From: Spongiactinospora rosea
GTDB taxonomy: Bacteria > Actinomycetota > Actinomycetes > Streptosporangiales > Streptosporangiaceae
Length of the DNA stretch: 64,000 nucleotides
Assembly (NCBI RefSeq): GCF_003315795.1
Contig: NZ_QMEY01000007.1
Span: 62,001-126,000 of the forward strand
Reading direction: 5' to 3'
The position numbers were made by a program, and so were the translations under genes. Below, piece after piece: positions 43,611 through 52,385 of the stretch (position 1 is the first letter of the stretch; each line of letters begins with the position of its first letter). The notes under the pieces are model-generated. The model was not told the DNA's origin and did no database searches. It was given only the letters and a program-made list of their open reading frames with translations.

Positions 43611-44116
43611 TTGGCCTCCTCCACCTGCTCGCCTTCGCGGGAGTCCTGGGGCTCCTTCCGGGGCTCCTCGTGGGGCGGCTCTACCGCGTTCTCTTCCCGG
43701 GGCAGCTCGGGCGGCACCTCGGGGCCCTCGGGCCGGTGCTCGACGCGCGGGTGCGGCTCGCCTCCCGCGCGGCCCGCCTGGGCCTCCTGGCGGGCGTGCA
43801 GCCGGTGCGCCAGCAGCTCGGTGACCCGCTGCTCCAGGACCGCGATCCGGGTGTCCCTCGCGCTGATGGCCCCGGCCGCGCGGTGCAGCGTCTCATCGAC
43901 GGTCTGGGTGTGATAACCCACCAGGCTGACCGGGAGCTGCAGGGCGACGAAATCGACGGCGGCGAGCTGTCCGGCGGCGGGCAGGTCCAGCGGCGGGACG
44001 TCGGGCGGGAAGTCCTGCATCTCACCGCCGCGGCCCGTGGCGACCATTACCACGCCGCCCAGGATCGCCAGGGCGGCGAGGGCGAGTACGACCAGCACAT
44101 ACGAATCGTGCCACAA
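43607..44116 (-). CDS. DivIVA-domain-like membrane protein
   Basis: A 169-residue protein with one N-terminal transmembrane helix (YVLVVLALAALAILGGVVMV), then a short DivIVA-like segment (AAVDFVALQLPVSLVGYHTQ and VDETLHRAAGAISARDTRIA) and a Pro/Glu-rich tail. DivIVA proteins mark curved membrane and guide cell-wall growth; this small anchored version is of unknown role. Start is TTG 44116 or GTG 44098; neither has a strong ribosome site. It overlaps tag downstream by 4 bp and follows a LOG-family gene by 48 bp. Confidence 0.7.
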   Translation of the reverse strand: MWHDSYVLVVLALAALAILGGVVMVATGRGGEMQDFPPDVPPLDLPAAGQLAAVDFVALQLPVSLVGYHTQTVDETLHRAAGAISARDTRIAVLEQRVTELLAHRLHARQEAQAGRAGGEPHPRVEHRPEGPEVPPELPREENAVEPPHEEPRKEPQDSREGEQVEEAK

Positions 44117-44164
44117 TTCCCCGATGGTCGGGCCTTGTCACGCCCGCCTCATCTCTCCGCCTGA

Positions 44165-44752
44165 TCACTCCTCGTTGGCCTCGGCGAGTTCGCCCGCGGT
44201 GGGGGTGATCGGCTGGGTGCGGGCCTCGATCCGCTGCATCGCCTCGTCCACGGTGGTCGTGAAGGAGATCGCGTCGAACACGTCGGGGCGGGTGAAGCCC
44301 TGTTCGTACATGCCGCCGACCAGGGCGCGCAGCGGGTCGTACAGGCCCCAGGGGTCGAGCACGACCAGCGGGCGGTCGTGGATCCCGATCACCCGCGCGG
44401 TCCAGATCTCGAACAGCTCCTCCATGGTGCCGATGCCGCCGGGCAGCACCAGGAAGGCGTCGGAGCGCTCGTCCATGACCGCCTTGCGCTCGCGCATGCC
44501 GGGGGTGACGACCAGCTCGTCGGACTCCTCGTCGGCGATCTCGATGTCCACCAGGACCTGCGGGATGACCCCGATCGTCCGGCCCCCGGCGGCGCGGTGA
44601 CCGCGTGCCACCGCGCCCATACAGGAGACCGTGGCCCCTCCGCTGACCAGCGTGTGCCCGCGTTCGGCCAGTCGTACGCCGACGTCGTGGGCGAGATCCA
44701 CATAGCGCTGGGCTATCTTCTGGCTGGACGCGCAGTACACACAGACGAACAC
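44165..44752 (-). CDS. LOG family protein, TIGR00730 type, short form
   Basis: A 195-residue Rossmann-fold protein of the LOG (lysine decarboxylase-like, cytokinin riboside monophosphate phosphoribohydrolase) family: VCVYCASSQKIAQRYVDLAH at the start, LVSGGATVSCMGAVARG, MRERKAVMDERSDAFLVLPG and PGGIGTMEELFEIW, the nucleotide-binding PGGxGTxxE signature with both catalytic Arg/Glu. It should hydrolyse a nucleoside 5'-monophosphate. It stands next to a second, longer LOG gene. Confidence 0.9.
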   Translation of the reverse strand: MFVCVYCASSQKIAQRYVDLAHDVGVRLAERGHTLVSGGATVSCMGAVARGHRAAGGRTIGVIPQVLVDIEIADEESDELVVTPGMRERKAVMDERSDAFLVLPGGIGTMEELFEIWTARVIGIHDRPLVVLDPWGLYDPLRALVGGMYEQGFTRPDVFDAISFTTTVDEAMQRIEARTQPITPTAGELAEANEE

Positions 44753-44771
44753 CCGACGACCTTAACGGCCC

Positions 44772-45566
44772 TCACTCGCCCGCCGCGACGTTGCTCTCCA
44801 CCGCCTCGCGCTCCTCGCGCAGCCGGGCCAGCCGCCGCTCGTCCGACTCGGCGATGGCCGCCACCGCCTCGTCCACGTCGTCGGTGACCTGCACCAGGTC
44901 GAGGTCCTTGGGGGAGATCTTGCCGGTGGACTCCAGCGTGCCGCGGATCCAGTCGATCAGCCCGCCCCAGTAGCGGCTGCCCAGCAGGATCACCGGGAAC
45001 GAGGTGACCTTGCCGGTCTGGACGAGGGTCAGCGCCTCGAACAGCTCGTCCAGGGTGCCGAAGCCGCCGGGCAGCGTGATGAAGCCGTTGGCGTACTTGA
45101 CGAACATGGTCTTGCGGACGAAGAAATAGCGGAACTCGATGCCGAGGTCCACATAGTCGTTCATCCGCTGCTCGAAGGGAAGTTCGATGCCGAGGCCCAC
45201 CGAGATGCCGCCGGCCTCCCTGGCCCCGCGGTTGGCGCCTTCCATGCATCCGGGGCCGCCGCCGGTGATCACGGCGTAACCCGCCTCGGCGAGCGCGCGG
45301 CCCAGCTGCACGCTCATCTGGTATTCGGGGGAGTCTTCCGGAGTGCGGGCCGAACCGAAGACGGTCACCGCGGGCGGCAGCTCGGCGAGCTGCCCGAAGC
45401 CCTCGACGAACTCCGCCTGGATGCGCATCACCCGCCACGGGTCCATGTGCAGCCATTCCGCCGGGCCCCTCCGGTCGAGGAGCCGCTGGTCGTGGGTGGA
45501 GTCGGGGACGAGGGCGCCACGCACGAGCGAGGCCCCGTGCCGGCGTTCCGGACGCTGCTGTCTCAT
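44772..45566 (-). CDS. LOG family protein, TIGR00730 type, long form
   Basis: A 264-residue paralogue of the next LOG gene, with an extra N-terminal about 60 residues. VTVFGSARTPEDSPEYQ, VITGGGPGCMEGANRGA and LPGGFGTLDELFEALTL match the family, but the position of the PGGxGT Glu and the long insert (FRYFFVRKTMFVKYANGFIT) place it in the longer bacterial branch. The 19-bp gap to the short form suggests co-transcription. The longer group may have a different nucleotide preference (inference). Confidence 0.9.
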   Translation of the reverse strand: MRQQRPERRHGASLVRGALVPDSTHDQRLLDRRGPAEWLHMDPWRVMRIQAEFVEGFGQLAELPPAVTVFGSARTPEDSPEYQMSVQLGRALAEAGYAVITGGGPGCMEGANRGAREAGGISVGLGIELPFEQRMNDYVDLGIEFRYFFVRKTMFVKYANGFITLPGGFGTLDELFEALTLVQTGKVTSFPVILLGSRYWGGLIDWIRGTLESTGKISPKDLDLVQVTDDVDEAVAAIAESDERRLARLREEREAVESNVAAGE

Positions 45567-45700
45567 GCGGTCACGCTAGCCGCAACCACTCGCGCGCGCG
45601 TCCCCTGCGGGTCGAAAAGAATCTTGAAAAAAGTCCGCGGAAGGGCGGAACCGGAATTCGCCGAGGGCGCGTCTAACAGTCGAGGGTGCTGCTCGGGACC

Positions 45701-45746
45701 GAAAGTGGCTTTCCCCGTCAAATGGCCGGCGAGGAAAGCCACTTTC
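45701..45746. terminator. terminator downstream of dapE
   Basis: A 14-bp perfect stem, GAAAGTGGCTTTCC and its complement, with an 18-base loop, between the dapE stop (45808) and the LOG gene start. On the minus strand it ends the dapD-dapE message. The remaining intergenic bases show nothing notable. Confidence 0.7.
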
Positions 45747-45807
45747 ATATGTACGGGCAGGTTCCGCCCGCCGCGGCGATCACGCCGCAGGCCGCCTCTC
45801 GGGCCCC

Positions 45808-46866
45808 TTAGTCCGACAACCACGCGAGCATCGCCTGCTCGCACTCCTCGATCTTCGGCAGCGACACCCACTCCTCGCGCTGGTGCGCCAGATTCGGATC
45901 GCCCGGCCCGTAGTTGACCGCGGGCACGCCCAGCGTGGAGAACAGCGCGACGTCCGTCCAGCCCAGCTTGGCCCGCGGGGCGCCGCCCACCGCCGAGGCG
46001 AACGCCGCCGCCGCCGGATGCGTGAGCCCCGGCCGCGCGCCCGGGGCGCCGTCGGTGAACAGCACGTCGAACCCGGCGAAGACGTCCGTGACGTGCTCCC
46101 TGGCCCGCGCGAGGTCCAGGTCGGGGGCGAAGCGGTAGTTGACCGTGACCACGCACTCGTCCGGGATCACGTTGCCCGCCACGCCGCCGCGCACACGGAC
46201 CGCGTTGAGCCCTTCGTGGTACTCCAGCCCGTCCACCACCGGCCGCCTGGCCTCGTAGGAGTCCAGGGTGGTGAGGATCGGCAGGATGCCGTGGATGGCG
46301 TTGACCCCGAACCACGACCGCGCGCTGTGCGCCCGGGTGCCCCGGGCCACCACCTCCGCGCGCAGGGTGCCCTGGCAGCCGCCCTCGATCAGCCCGTCGG
46401 TCGGCTCCATGAGCACGGCGAAGTCGGCGGTGAGCCAGTCGGGGTGGGCCAGGCTGAGCCGGCGCAGGCCGTTGCGCTCGGCCTCGATCTCCTCGCAGTC
46501 GTAGAAGATGTAGGTGATGTCCCGGTTGGGGCGGGTGAGCAGCGCGGCCATCCGCAGCGCCACCGCCACCGAGCTCTTCATGTCGGAGGTGCCGCAGCCG
46601 TACAGGCGGTCGCCGTCTACCTTGCTCGGCAGGTTGTCGGCGACCGGCACGGTGTCGATGTGCCCGGCGATGACGACCCGCTCGGCGCGTCCGAGGTCGG
46701 TGCGGGCCACCACGGCGTTGCCGTCGCGCAGCACCGTGAGGTGCGGCAGCGGCAGCAGGGCCTGTTCGATGGCGTCGGCGAGGGCGCGCTCGCCGCCGCT
46801 GACCGACTCGATGTCCACGATCCGCGCGGCGAGCCGCCACGCCTCCTGGGTGAGGTCCAAACGCAT
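45808..46866 (-). CDS. dapE: succinyl-diaminopimelate desuccinylase
   Basis: A 352-residue M20 metallopeptidase-fold enzyme that removes succinate from N-succinyl-LL-diaminopimelate in lysine and peptidoglycan synthesis. Metal and catalytic residues: VVIAGHIDTVPV (His, Asp), YGCGTSDMKSSVAVAL (bridging Asp), IFYDCEEIEAERNG (two Glu) and AVLMEPTDG. The dimerisation domain lies in the middle. It follows dapD by 17 bp on the same strand. Confidence 0.94.
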   Translation of the reverse strand: MRLDLTQEAWRLAARIVDIESVSGGERALADAIEQALLPLPHLTVLRDGNAVVARTDLGRAERVVIAGHIDTVPVADNLPSKVDGDRLYGCGTSDMKSSVAVALRMAALLTRPNRDITYIFYDCEEIEAERNGLRRLSLAHPDWLTADFAVLMEPTDGLIEGGCQGTLRAEVVARGTRAHSARSWFGVNAIHGILPILTTLDSYEARRPVVDGLEYHEGLNAVRVRGGVAGNVIPDECVVTVNYRFAPDLDLARAREHVTDVFAGFDVLFTDGAPGARPGLTHPAAAAFASAVGGAPRAKLGWTDVALFSTLGVPAVNYGPGDPNLAHQREEWVSLPKIEECEQAMLAWLSD

Positions 46867-46883
46867 GTCGGGGCTCCGGCCGC

Positions 46884-47720
46884 TCAGGCGTTGGCGCCGT
46901 GCTCGCGCAGGATCTCGTTGAGCTTGAGCTTGTCGTGCTGCTCGCCCTCGGCCAGGCGCTTGAGCACCAGCATGCAGCGCATGCCGAAGTCGCCGCCGGG
47001 GAAGCTCTTGACTCGGGTGCCCTCGACGCAGACGGACCAGGCGGGGGCCTCGCCCTGGGGCAGCTCCTCGCCGGTCTCCACGTCGTACACGCGGGTGGTG
47101 GCGGTGAGCACGGTGCCCGCGCCCAGCTTGGCGCCCCTGCGCACCCGCGCGCCGTCCACGACCATGCAGCGCGAGCCGATGAACGCCTCGTCCTCGACGA
47201 TCACCGGGACGGCGTTGGGCGGCTCAAGGACGCCGCCGATGCCCACGCCGCCGGACAGGTGGACGTTCGCGCCGATCTGGGCGCAGGAACCGACCGTGGC
47301 CCACGTGTCGACCATCGTGCCGGCGTCGACGTACGCGCCGATGTTGACGAACGACGGCATCATCACCACGCCGGGCGCCAGGAACGCCCCCCACCGGGCG
47401 ATCCCGCCGGGCACCACACGGACACCGTCGAAAGTGGTCTTCAGCGGGATGCGGTCATTGTGCTGGAAGTCACCCACCTGCGAGCGCGACATGCCGAGCA
47501 CCCGGAAACTCAGCAGGATCGCGCGCTTGGCGCGCTCGTCCACCACGACCTCGCCGCTCGCGTCGTCCACGAAGGCGACCCGGGCCTTGCCGGTGTCGAG
47601 GAGGTCAACGGCGCCGACGACGATGCCGCGCGCCTCGGCGTCGTCGGGGCTCAGTTCCGCCCTGCGCTCCCACAGCTCGTCTACGGCGGGCGGCAGCGGA
47701 CTGGAAAAGCTCTGCGTCAT
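46884..47720 (-). CDS. dapD: tetrahydrodipicolinate N-succinyltransferase
   Basis: A 278-residue left-handed beta-helix acyltransferase that adds succinyl from succinyl-CoA to tetrahydrodipicolinate. The hexapeptide-repeat core is visible: GVVMMPSFVNIGAYVDAGTM, VGSCAQIGANVHLSGGVGIG and RGAKLGAGTVLTATTRVYD. The Gly-rich phosphate-binding loop and C-terminal extension are of actinobacterial type. It forms the succinylase-branch operon with dapE, complemented by dapC 1.7 kb away. Confidence 0.94.
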   Translation of the reverse strand: MTQSFSSPLPPAVDELWERRAELSPDDAEARGIVVGAVDLLDTGKARVAFVDDASGEVVVDERAKRAILLSFRVLGMSRSQVGDFQHNDRIPLKTTFDGVRVVPGGIARWGAFLAPGVVMMPSFVNIGAYVDAGTMVDTWATVGSCAQIGANVHLSGGVGIGGVLEPPNAVPVIVEDEAFIGSRCMVVDGARVRRGAKLGAGTVLTATTRVYDVETGEELPQGEAPAWSVCVEGTRVKSFPGGDFGMRCMLVLKRLAEGEQHDKLKLNEILREHGANA

Positions 47721-47820
47721 GAGAGGGGAGCTTAGTGGGTCGCCTCGCCGACACTGTGAATACGCTCCGACCGTGCGCGACCGCGCACCGTCTGCACCCC
47801 GCTCCGTATAGGTTCTTAAC

Positions 47821-48675
47821 GTGCGGAAAGGCTTCTCTCATGGGGTTATCGCGATCGGCGTGATCGTCGTCGTGCTCGCCGTCGCGATCACCGGCGGCGT
47901 GCTCTGGATGCTCAACCGCACCGAACCGCTGGTGCTCACCGAGCGATGCCACATCACCACACCGCGTGGCCAGCTCGACCTGGACATCGAGCAGGCGTCG
48001 GTGGCCTCCACGATCGCGGCGGTGGCCGCGCGGCGCAGGCTGCCCGAGCGGGCCGTGGTGATCGCGTACGCGACCGGCCTGCAGGAGTCCAAGCTGTACA
48101 ACCTGCCCTTCGGCGACCGCGACTCCGTCGGCGTCTTCCAGCAGCGCCCCTCGCAGGGCTGGGGCACCGCCGCCCAGCTCCAGGACCCGGTCTACGCCGC
48201 GGCGCGGTTCTTCTCGGCGCTGGTCAAGGTGCGCGACTACCGCAAGAAGCCGCTGTACGAGGCGGCCCAGGAGGTGCAGCGCTCGGCCGACGGCACCGCC
48301 TACGCCCAGCACGAGGAGGACGCCAAGATCCTCGCCGCCGCCTTCACCGGACGCGTCCCCAAGGCACTGAACTGCTGGTTCCCCAAGCCCACCAAGGGCC
48401 CCGAGCCGAAGGCCAAGCCCGACGCCGCGCGCAAGGAACTGGTCAGGGCGCTGGGCACGGCGGCGGCCTCGGCCACGCTCGACGCGCAGGGCACCCGGAT
48501 CAGCGCGCCCAGCACGCGGCGCGGCTGGCTGATCGCCGCCTGGTCGGTCGCGCACGCCCAGCGGTACGGCCTGCGCAAGATCAGGTACGACCGGCTGGCC
48601 TGGTCGGCCGACGACGGCCAGAACGGCTGGCGGGACGACACCAAGGCCCCCGCCCGCCACGTCGAGCTGACCTGA
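47821..48675 (+). CDS. membrane-anchored protein with lysozyme-like fold motif
   Basis: A 284-residue protein with one N-terminal transmembrane helix (IAIGVIVVVLAVAITGGVLW) and an extracellular domain. YATGLQESKLYNLPFGDRDS followed by VGVFQQRPSQGWGT is the pattern seen in transglycosylase-like lysozyme-fold proteins, with Glu of LQESKL at the usual catalytic position; activity is not certain. GTG 47821 lies shortly after TAGGTT (leaderless likely) and is divergent from dapD. It may remodel peptidoglycan, fitting the dap neighbourhood, but that is inference. Confidence 0.65.
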   Translation: MRKGFSHGVIAIGVIVVVLAVAITGGVLWMLNRTEPLVLTERCHITTPRGQLDLDIEQASVASTIAAVAARRRLPERAVVIAYATGLQESKLYNLPFGDRDSVGVFQQRPSQGWGTAAQLQDPVYAAARFFSALVKVRDYRKKPLYEAAQEVQRSADGTAYAQHEEDAKILAAAFTGRVPKALNCWFPKPTKGPEPKAKPDAARKELVRALGTAAASATLDAQGTRISAPSTRRGWLIAAWSVAHAQRYGLRKIRYDRLAWSADDGQNGWRDDTKAPARHVELT

Positions 48676-48697
48676 GGGCCCGGCCCGGCCTTGAGGG

Positions 48698-49378
48698 TCA
48701 GGTCCTCTGGCGATCGATCTCGATGGACCCCGGCGGCAGCGGGCTGGCGTAGGAGGCGGTCCACGCCTGCCCCTGGACCCGCTCGAAGGCCAGCAGCCGC
48801 CCGTCGTCCGCCCGGTAGCCGGCGAAGTCGAGCAGCCCGCGCTCCGGACGCCCGGTCTCGCCCTCCGAGCGGAAGGCGGCCGTGCCGCGCTCGATCGGGA
48901 AGAACTCGACGCCCTCCATGATCAGCATGCTCTTGGCCGGGACCATGCCCTGGGTCGGCACGCTCGTCCACAGCTCGACCTCAAGGTGGCCGGGATCGCC
49001 GCCGGGCGTACCGCTCTGTTCCACCACCGAGAGCCACTGGGTGCGGCGGGTGCCGTCGTCGAGCAGGTAGTGCGTCCATTCCTTGCCCTGCGAAGACAGG
49101 TACAGCGCACCGTGCACACGGGCCCGCACGCCCTGGTATCCGACGGTGTCGCCAACCCTGATGGTGCGGGGGTCAGGGTAGTCGCTGCCAGCGCGGCCGG
49201 TACCGGACACGATCGGCAGCGCGGCCGGCTCCTGGACGGGAGCGGGCTGCGGCTGGGGGGGTGACCCGGCGGAACGCATGGACTTGCCCTTTTTGTCCTG
49301 CCGCGTCGTGGCGAGGTACGCGACAAGCAGAAGGGCGAGCATGGCGATGCTCAATCCGAGTACGACCGCAGAGGTCAT
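48698..49378 (-). CDS. DUF4178-domain membrane protein
   Basis: A 226-residue protein with an N-terminal transmembrane helix (SAVVLGLSIAMLALLLVAYL), a Pro/Gln linker and a DUF4178-type domain (IRVGDTVGYQGVRARVHGAL, WTHYLLDDGTRRTQWLSVVE). The family is often found near membrane-remodelling genes and has no known enzymatic role. It is convergent with the preceding gene and 11 bp upstream of dapC's stop. Confidence 0.7.
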   Translation of the reverse strand: MTSAVVLGLSIAMLALLLVAYLATTRQDKKGKSMRSAGSPPQPQPAPVQEPAALPIVSGTGRAGSDYPDPRTIRVGDTVGYQGVRARVHGALYLSSQGKEWTHYLLDDGTRRTQWLSVVEQSGTPGGDPGHLEVELWTSVPTQGMVPAKSMLIMEGVEFFPIERGTAAFRSEGETGRPERGLLDFAGYRADDGRLLAFERVQGQAWTASYASPLPPGSIEIDRQRT

Positions 49379-49389
49379 GCCGCGGGATC

Positions 49390-50469
49390 TTACTGGAGGC
49401 GGCTCACCGCCGCATCGATACGCTCATCCGAGGCGGTGATGGCAACACGGATGTGACGGCTACCGCTAGGTCCGTAGATGTCACCCGGCGCCACCAAAAT
49501 CCCCTTCGCCGCGAGTTCGCCCACCTGGTCCCAGCAGTCGGCGCCGTTGGACGCCCAGAGGTACAGCCCCGCCTCGGAGTGCTCGATCTCCCAGCCCGCC
49601 GCGTTCAGCGCCGGGCGCAGCGCCGCCCGCCGGGCCGCGTACCGCTCGCGCTGCACGGCCACATGGGCGTCGTCGTCCAAGGCCGCGGTCATGGCGGCCT
49701 GGATCGGCGCGGGCACGATCATCCCGGCGTGCTTGCGCACCTCCAGCAGCGCCTTGATCAGCGCCGGATCGCCCGCCACGAACGCCGCCCGGTAGCCGGC
49801 CAGGTTGGATCGCTTGGACAGCGAGTGGACCGCCAGCAGCCCCTCGTGCGAGCCGCCGCAGACGTCGGGGTGCAGGATGGAGATCGGCGACTCTTCCCAG
49901 CCCAGGTCGATGTAGCACTCGTCGGAGGCGACCACCGCGCCGCGCTCACGCGCCCACGAGACGACCTTGCGCAGGTGCTCGGCGGGCAGCACCCGGCCGG
50001 TGGGGTTGGACGGGGAGTTGACCCAGACCAGCGGCACCGGCTCGGGTCCGAGCGCGAGCAGGCCGTCCGTGGCGTACGGCTCGGCCCCCGCCAGCCTGGC
50101 CCCGACGTCGTAGGTCGGATAGGCCAGCTCAGGGAAGATCACGCGCTGCCCGGGGCGCACCCCGAGCAGGGTGGGCAGCCAGGCGACCAGTTCCTTGGAA
50201 CCGATCGCCGGCAGCACGGCTGCGGGATCGGCGGCGACGCCGTGGTTGCGCCGCAGCCAGTTCGCCGCCGCCTCGCGGAGCCGGGCGGTCCCATAGGTCA
50301 GCGGATAGCCCGGACTGTCAGAGGCGGCGGCGAGCGCCTGCCGTACCGACTCGGGAACCGGATCGACGGGCGTGCCCACCGAGAGGTCCGCGATCCCGCC
50401 GGGGTGCGCCGAAGCGCGCTCTTTGTACGGTGCGAGACGATCCCACGGGAAGTCCGGCAGCGCCTTCAC
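49390..50469 (-). CDS. dapC: succinyldiaminopimelate transaminase
   Basis: A 359-residue fold-type I PLP aminotransferase that makes N-succinyl-LL-diaminopimelate from its keto precursor with glutamate as donor. The PLP Lys is in VHSLSKRSNLAGYR; NSPSNPTGRVLP and SDECYIDLGWEE bind the cofactor, RHIRVAITASDERI the substrate carboxylate. GTG 50469 has GGGGGA seven bases upstream, which is better than TTG 50484. It follows fdxA on the same strand, an arrangement common in actinobacteria. Confidence 0.92.
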   Translation of the reverse strand: MKALPDFPWDRLAPYKERASAHPGGIADLSVGTPVDPVPESVRQALAAASDSPGYPLTYGTARLREAAANWLRRNHGVAADPAAVLPAIGSKELVAWLPTLLGVRPGQRVIFPELAYPTYDVGARLAGAEPYATDGLLALGPEPVPLVWVNSPSNPTGRVLPAEHLRKVVSWARERGAVVASDECYIDLGWEESPISILHPDVCGGSHEGLLAVHSLSKRSNLAGYRAAFVAGDPALIKALLEVRKHAGMIVPAPIQAAMTAALDDDAHVAVQRERYAARRAALRPALNAAGWEIEHSEAGLYLWASNGADCWDQVGELAAKGILVAPGDIYGPSGSRHIRVAITASDERIDAAVSRLQ

Positions 50470-50503
50470 AGCGTGTTCCCCCAAAGCTCTCTACCGCAGG
50501 TGG

Positions 50504-50827
50504 TCAGTCCTCGGCCTGCGGCGGAAGGGCGGCCACGATGGGGTGGTCCTTATCGATCTTGCCGACCTTCGACGCGCCACCCGGAGAGCCCAGGTCGTCG
50601 AAGAACTCCACATTGGCCTTGTAGTAGTCCTTCCACTGCTCGGGCGTGTCGTCTTCATAGAAGATCGCTTCTACCGGGCATACGGGTTCACACGCGCCGC
50701 AGTCCACGCACTCATCCGGGTGGATGTAGAGCATGCGCTGCCCCTCGTAGATGCAATCGACGGGGCACTCCTCGATGCACGCCTTGTCCAGGACATCCAC
50801 GCAAGGCTGCGCGATGACGTAGGTCAC
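50504..50827 (-). CDS. fdxA: 7Fe-type ferredoxin FdxA
   Basis: A 107-residue ferredoxin with a [3Fe-4S] and a [4Fe-4S] cluster. CVDVLDKACIEECPVDCIY supplies the first set of Cys (with the spacing of a 3Fe cluster) and CVDCGACEPVCPVEAIF the second. It carries electrons in the cytoplasm. Start ATG 50827. It precedes dapC by 34 bp in the same direction, a conserved but unexplained linkage. Confidence 0.93.
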   Translation of the reverse strand: MTYVIAQPCVDVLDKACIEECPVDCIYEGQRMLYIHPDECVDCGACEPVCPVEAIFYEDDTPEQWKDYYKANVEFFDDLGSPGGASKVGKIDKDHPIVAALPPQAED

Positions 50828-50937
50828 CTCGGGCTCCTTCTTCGTTCCGCACCTGGGCGCGGGTCTTCGACCGCGGGTTGCTACGCCCTAGTATTGCCGT
50901 GCCCGGTGATTCTCTGAAACGGAGGGGGGCAAAGTCG

Positions 50938-51177
50938 GTGACGACCAGGATGGGCGGCCGGCTCGTGGTCGCGATCAGCCCCGCCGACGTGGGACGACGC
51001 GTGACCGTACGGCGACGCGTGCCCGGCGGCTTCCGCGACGTGGTGGGCGAGCTGATCTCCTGGCACGGCGGGGTCCTGGCCGTGCGCAGGCGGGACGGCG
51101 AGCTGGTCGAGATCGCCGAGGACACCCTGGCGGCGGCCAAGGTGGTGCCTCCGCCTCCGGAGCGCCGCGGTCGTTGA
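50938..51177 (+). CDS. small SH3-like domain protein (Rv0428c N-terminal type)
   Basis: A 79-residue protein starting at GTG 50938 (GGAGG upstream): GGRLVVAISPADVGRRVTVR, LISWHGGVLAVRRRDGELVE and LAAAKVVPPPPERRG. It matches the N-terminal SH3-like domain that in other actinobacteria precedes a GNAT acetyltransferase domain (as in Rv0428c). Here the acetyltransferase part is absent: the frame ends at 51177 and the next gene is unrelated. It may be a free-standing binding module or a remnant; the clean stop suggests a real small gene. Confidence 0.65.
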   Translation: MTTRMGGRLVVAISPADVGRRVTVRRRVPGGFRDVVGELISWHGGVLAVRRRDGELVEIAEDTLAAAKVVPPPPERRGR

Positions 51178-51272
51178 GCCCGGGGTTCGCCCGGGGGCTC
51201 CTTGGCAGGACTTCGCAAGAACACCGCCGCGCCTCCTCGACCCTGGCGATTGTAGCGGTAAGTATTCATGTC

Positions 51273-52385
51273 GTGACCCTACGTACCACTGCCGTGCTCG
51301 TTTCCGCAACGACCGTCGTGACGCTCGCCGGCTGCGGCGGCGAGAGCGCGCCCCAGGCGGGCGGCAAGCCGCTGCCTCCGGTGAACGCGCAGGCCGCCTC
51401 GCTGCGCGAGGGGTTCACCACGATGGACCGCCTGGTCGAGACCGCGAAGAAGGAAGGCTCGCTGACCGTCATCGGGCTGCCGCACGACTGGGTCAACTAC
51501 GGCGGCATCATCGACGCGTTCAGCGGCAAGTACGGCATCAAGGTCACCGAACTTGAGCCGCGGGCGGCCAGCAGGCGCGAGATCGAGGCCGCCGCGCAGG
51601 CGTCCAGGGAAGGCAAGAGCGCGGCGGTGCCCGACGTGTTCGACCTCGGTCTCGACGTGGCGGTGGCCAACGCCGGGCGGTTCGCCCGCTACCGGGTGCA
51701 GACCTGGCAGGACATCCCGGACGAGCTGAAGGACCACGAGGGCGCGTGGTACGCGGGGTACGGCGGCTACATGTCGATCGGGTACGACCCGCGCAAGGTC
51801 CCGGCGCCCGCGTCGTTCGCCGACCTGCTCAAGCCCGGCTACGCGGTGACCCTGCCCGGCAGCCCGCTCTCCACCGCCGCCGCCTTCAACGGCGTGATGG
51901 CCGCCTCGGTGTCCTCGGGCACGGCCAAGGCCGAACGCGGCGTGCGCTACTTCGCCCGCCTCAAGGAGGCGGGCAACCTGGTGACCGGCGTCCGCCCGCC
52001 CAAACCGGCCAACACGGCGGTCGACTGGGACCACCAGAACACCGCCCGCGCGGCCCGCGACGGCGCGGGCTGGAAGGTCGTCATCCCCCGCGACGCCGCC
52101 CTCGCCTCCTACTACGTCCAGGCGATCAACAAGAACGCCCCCCACCCGGCGGCCGCCCGGCTCTGGCAGGAGTTCCTGTTCTCCGACGAGGGCCAGAACC
52201 TCTTCCTGACCGGCTTCGCCCGCCCGGCCCGCCTTGAGGCCCTGCGCATGCGCGGCACCATCAACGAAGAGGCCGCCGCCAAACTCCCCCCTGCCCCAGC
52301 CGGCCGCCCGGTCCAACTCACCATCCCCGAAACCGACGCCGCCAAGACCTACCTCCGCCAAACCTGGCCCAAGCAAATCGGCTGA
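51273..52385 (+). CDS. ABC transporter substrate-binding lipoprotein (iron/polyamine-type)
   Basis: A 370-residue lipoprotein. Signal peptide LRTTAVLVSATTVVTLAGC ends in a lipobox with the lipid-modified Cys. The mature part is a type-2 periplasmic-binding fold: GSLTVIGLPHDWVNYGGIID, KYGIKVTELEPRAASRREIE, VTLPGSPLSTAAAFNGVMAA and YVQAINKNAPHPAAARLWQE are typical of iron- and polyamine-binding proteins. GTG 51273. No permease or ATPase genes follow; instead the non-coding repeat region starts, so it may be an orphan receptor or separated from its operon. Confidence 0.8.
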   Translation: MTLRTTAVLVSATTVVTLAGCGGESAPQAGGKPLPPVNAQAASLREGFTTMDRLVETAKKEGSLTVIGLPHDWVNYGGIIDAFSGKYGIKVTELEPRAASRREIEAAAQASREGKSAAVPDVFDLGLDVAVANAGRFARYRVQTWQDIPDELKDHEGAWYAGYGGYMSIGYDPRKVPAPASFADLLKPGYAVTLPGSPLSTAAAFNGVMAASVSSGTAKAERGVRYFARLKEAGNLVTGVRPPKPANTAVDWDHQNTARAARDGAGWKVVIPRDAALASYYVQAINKNAPHPAAARLWQEFLFSDEGQNLFLTGFARPARLEALRMRGTINEEAAAKLPPAPAGRPVQLTIPETDAAKTYLRQTWPKQIG

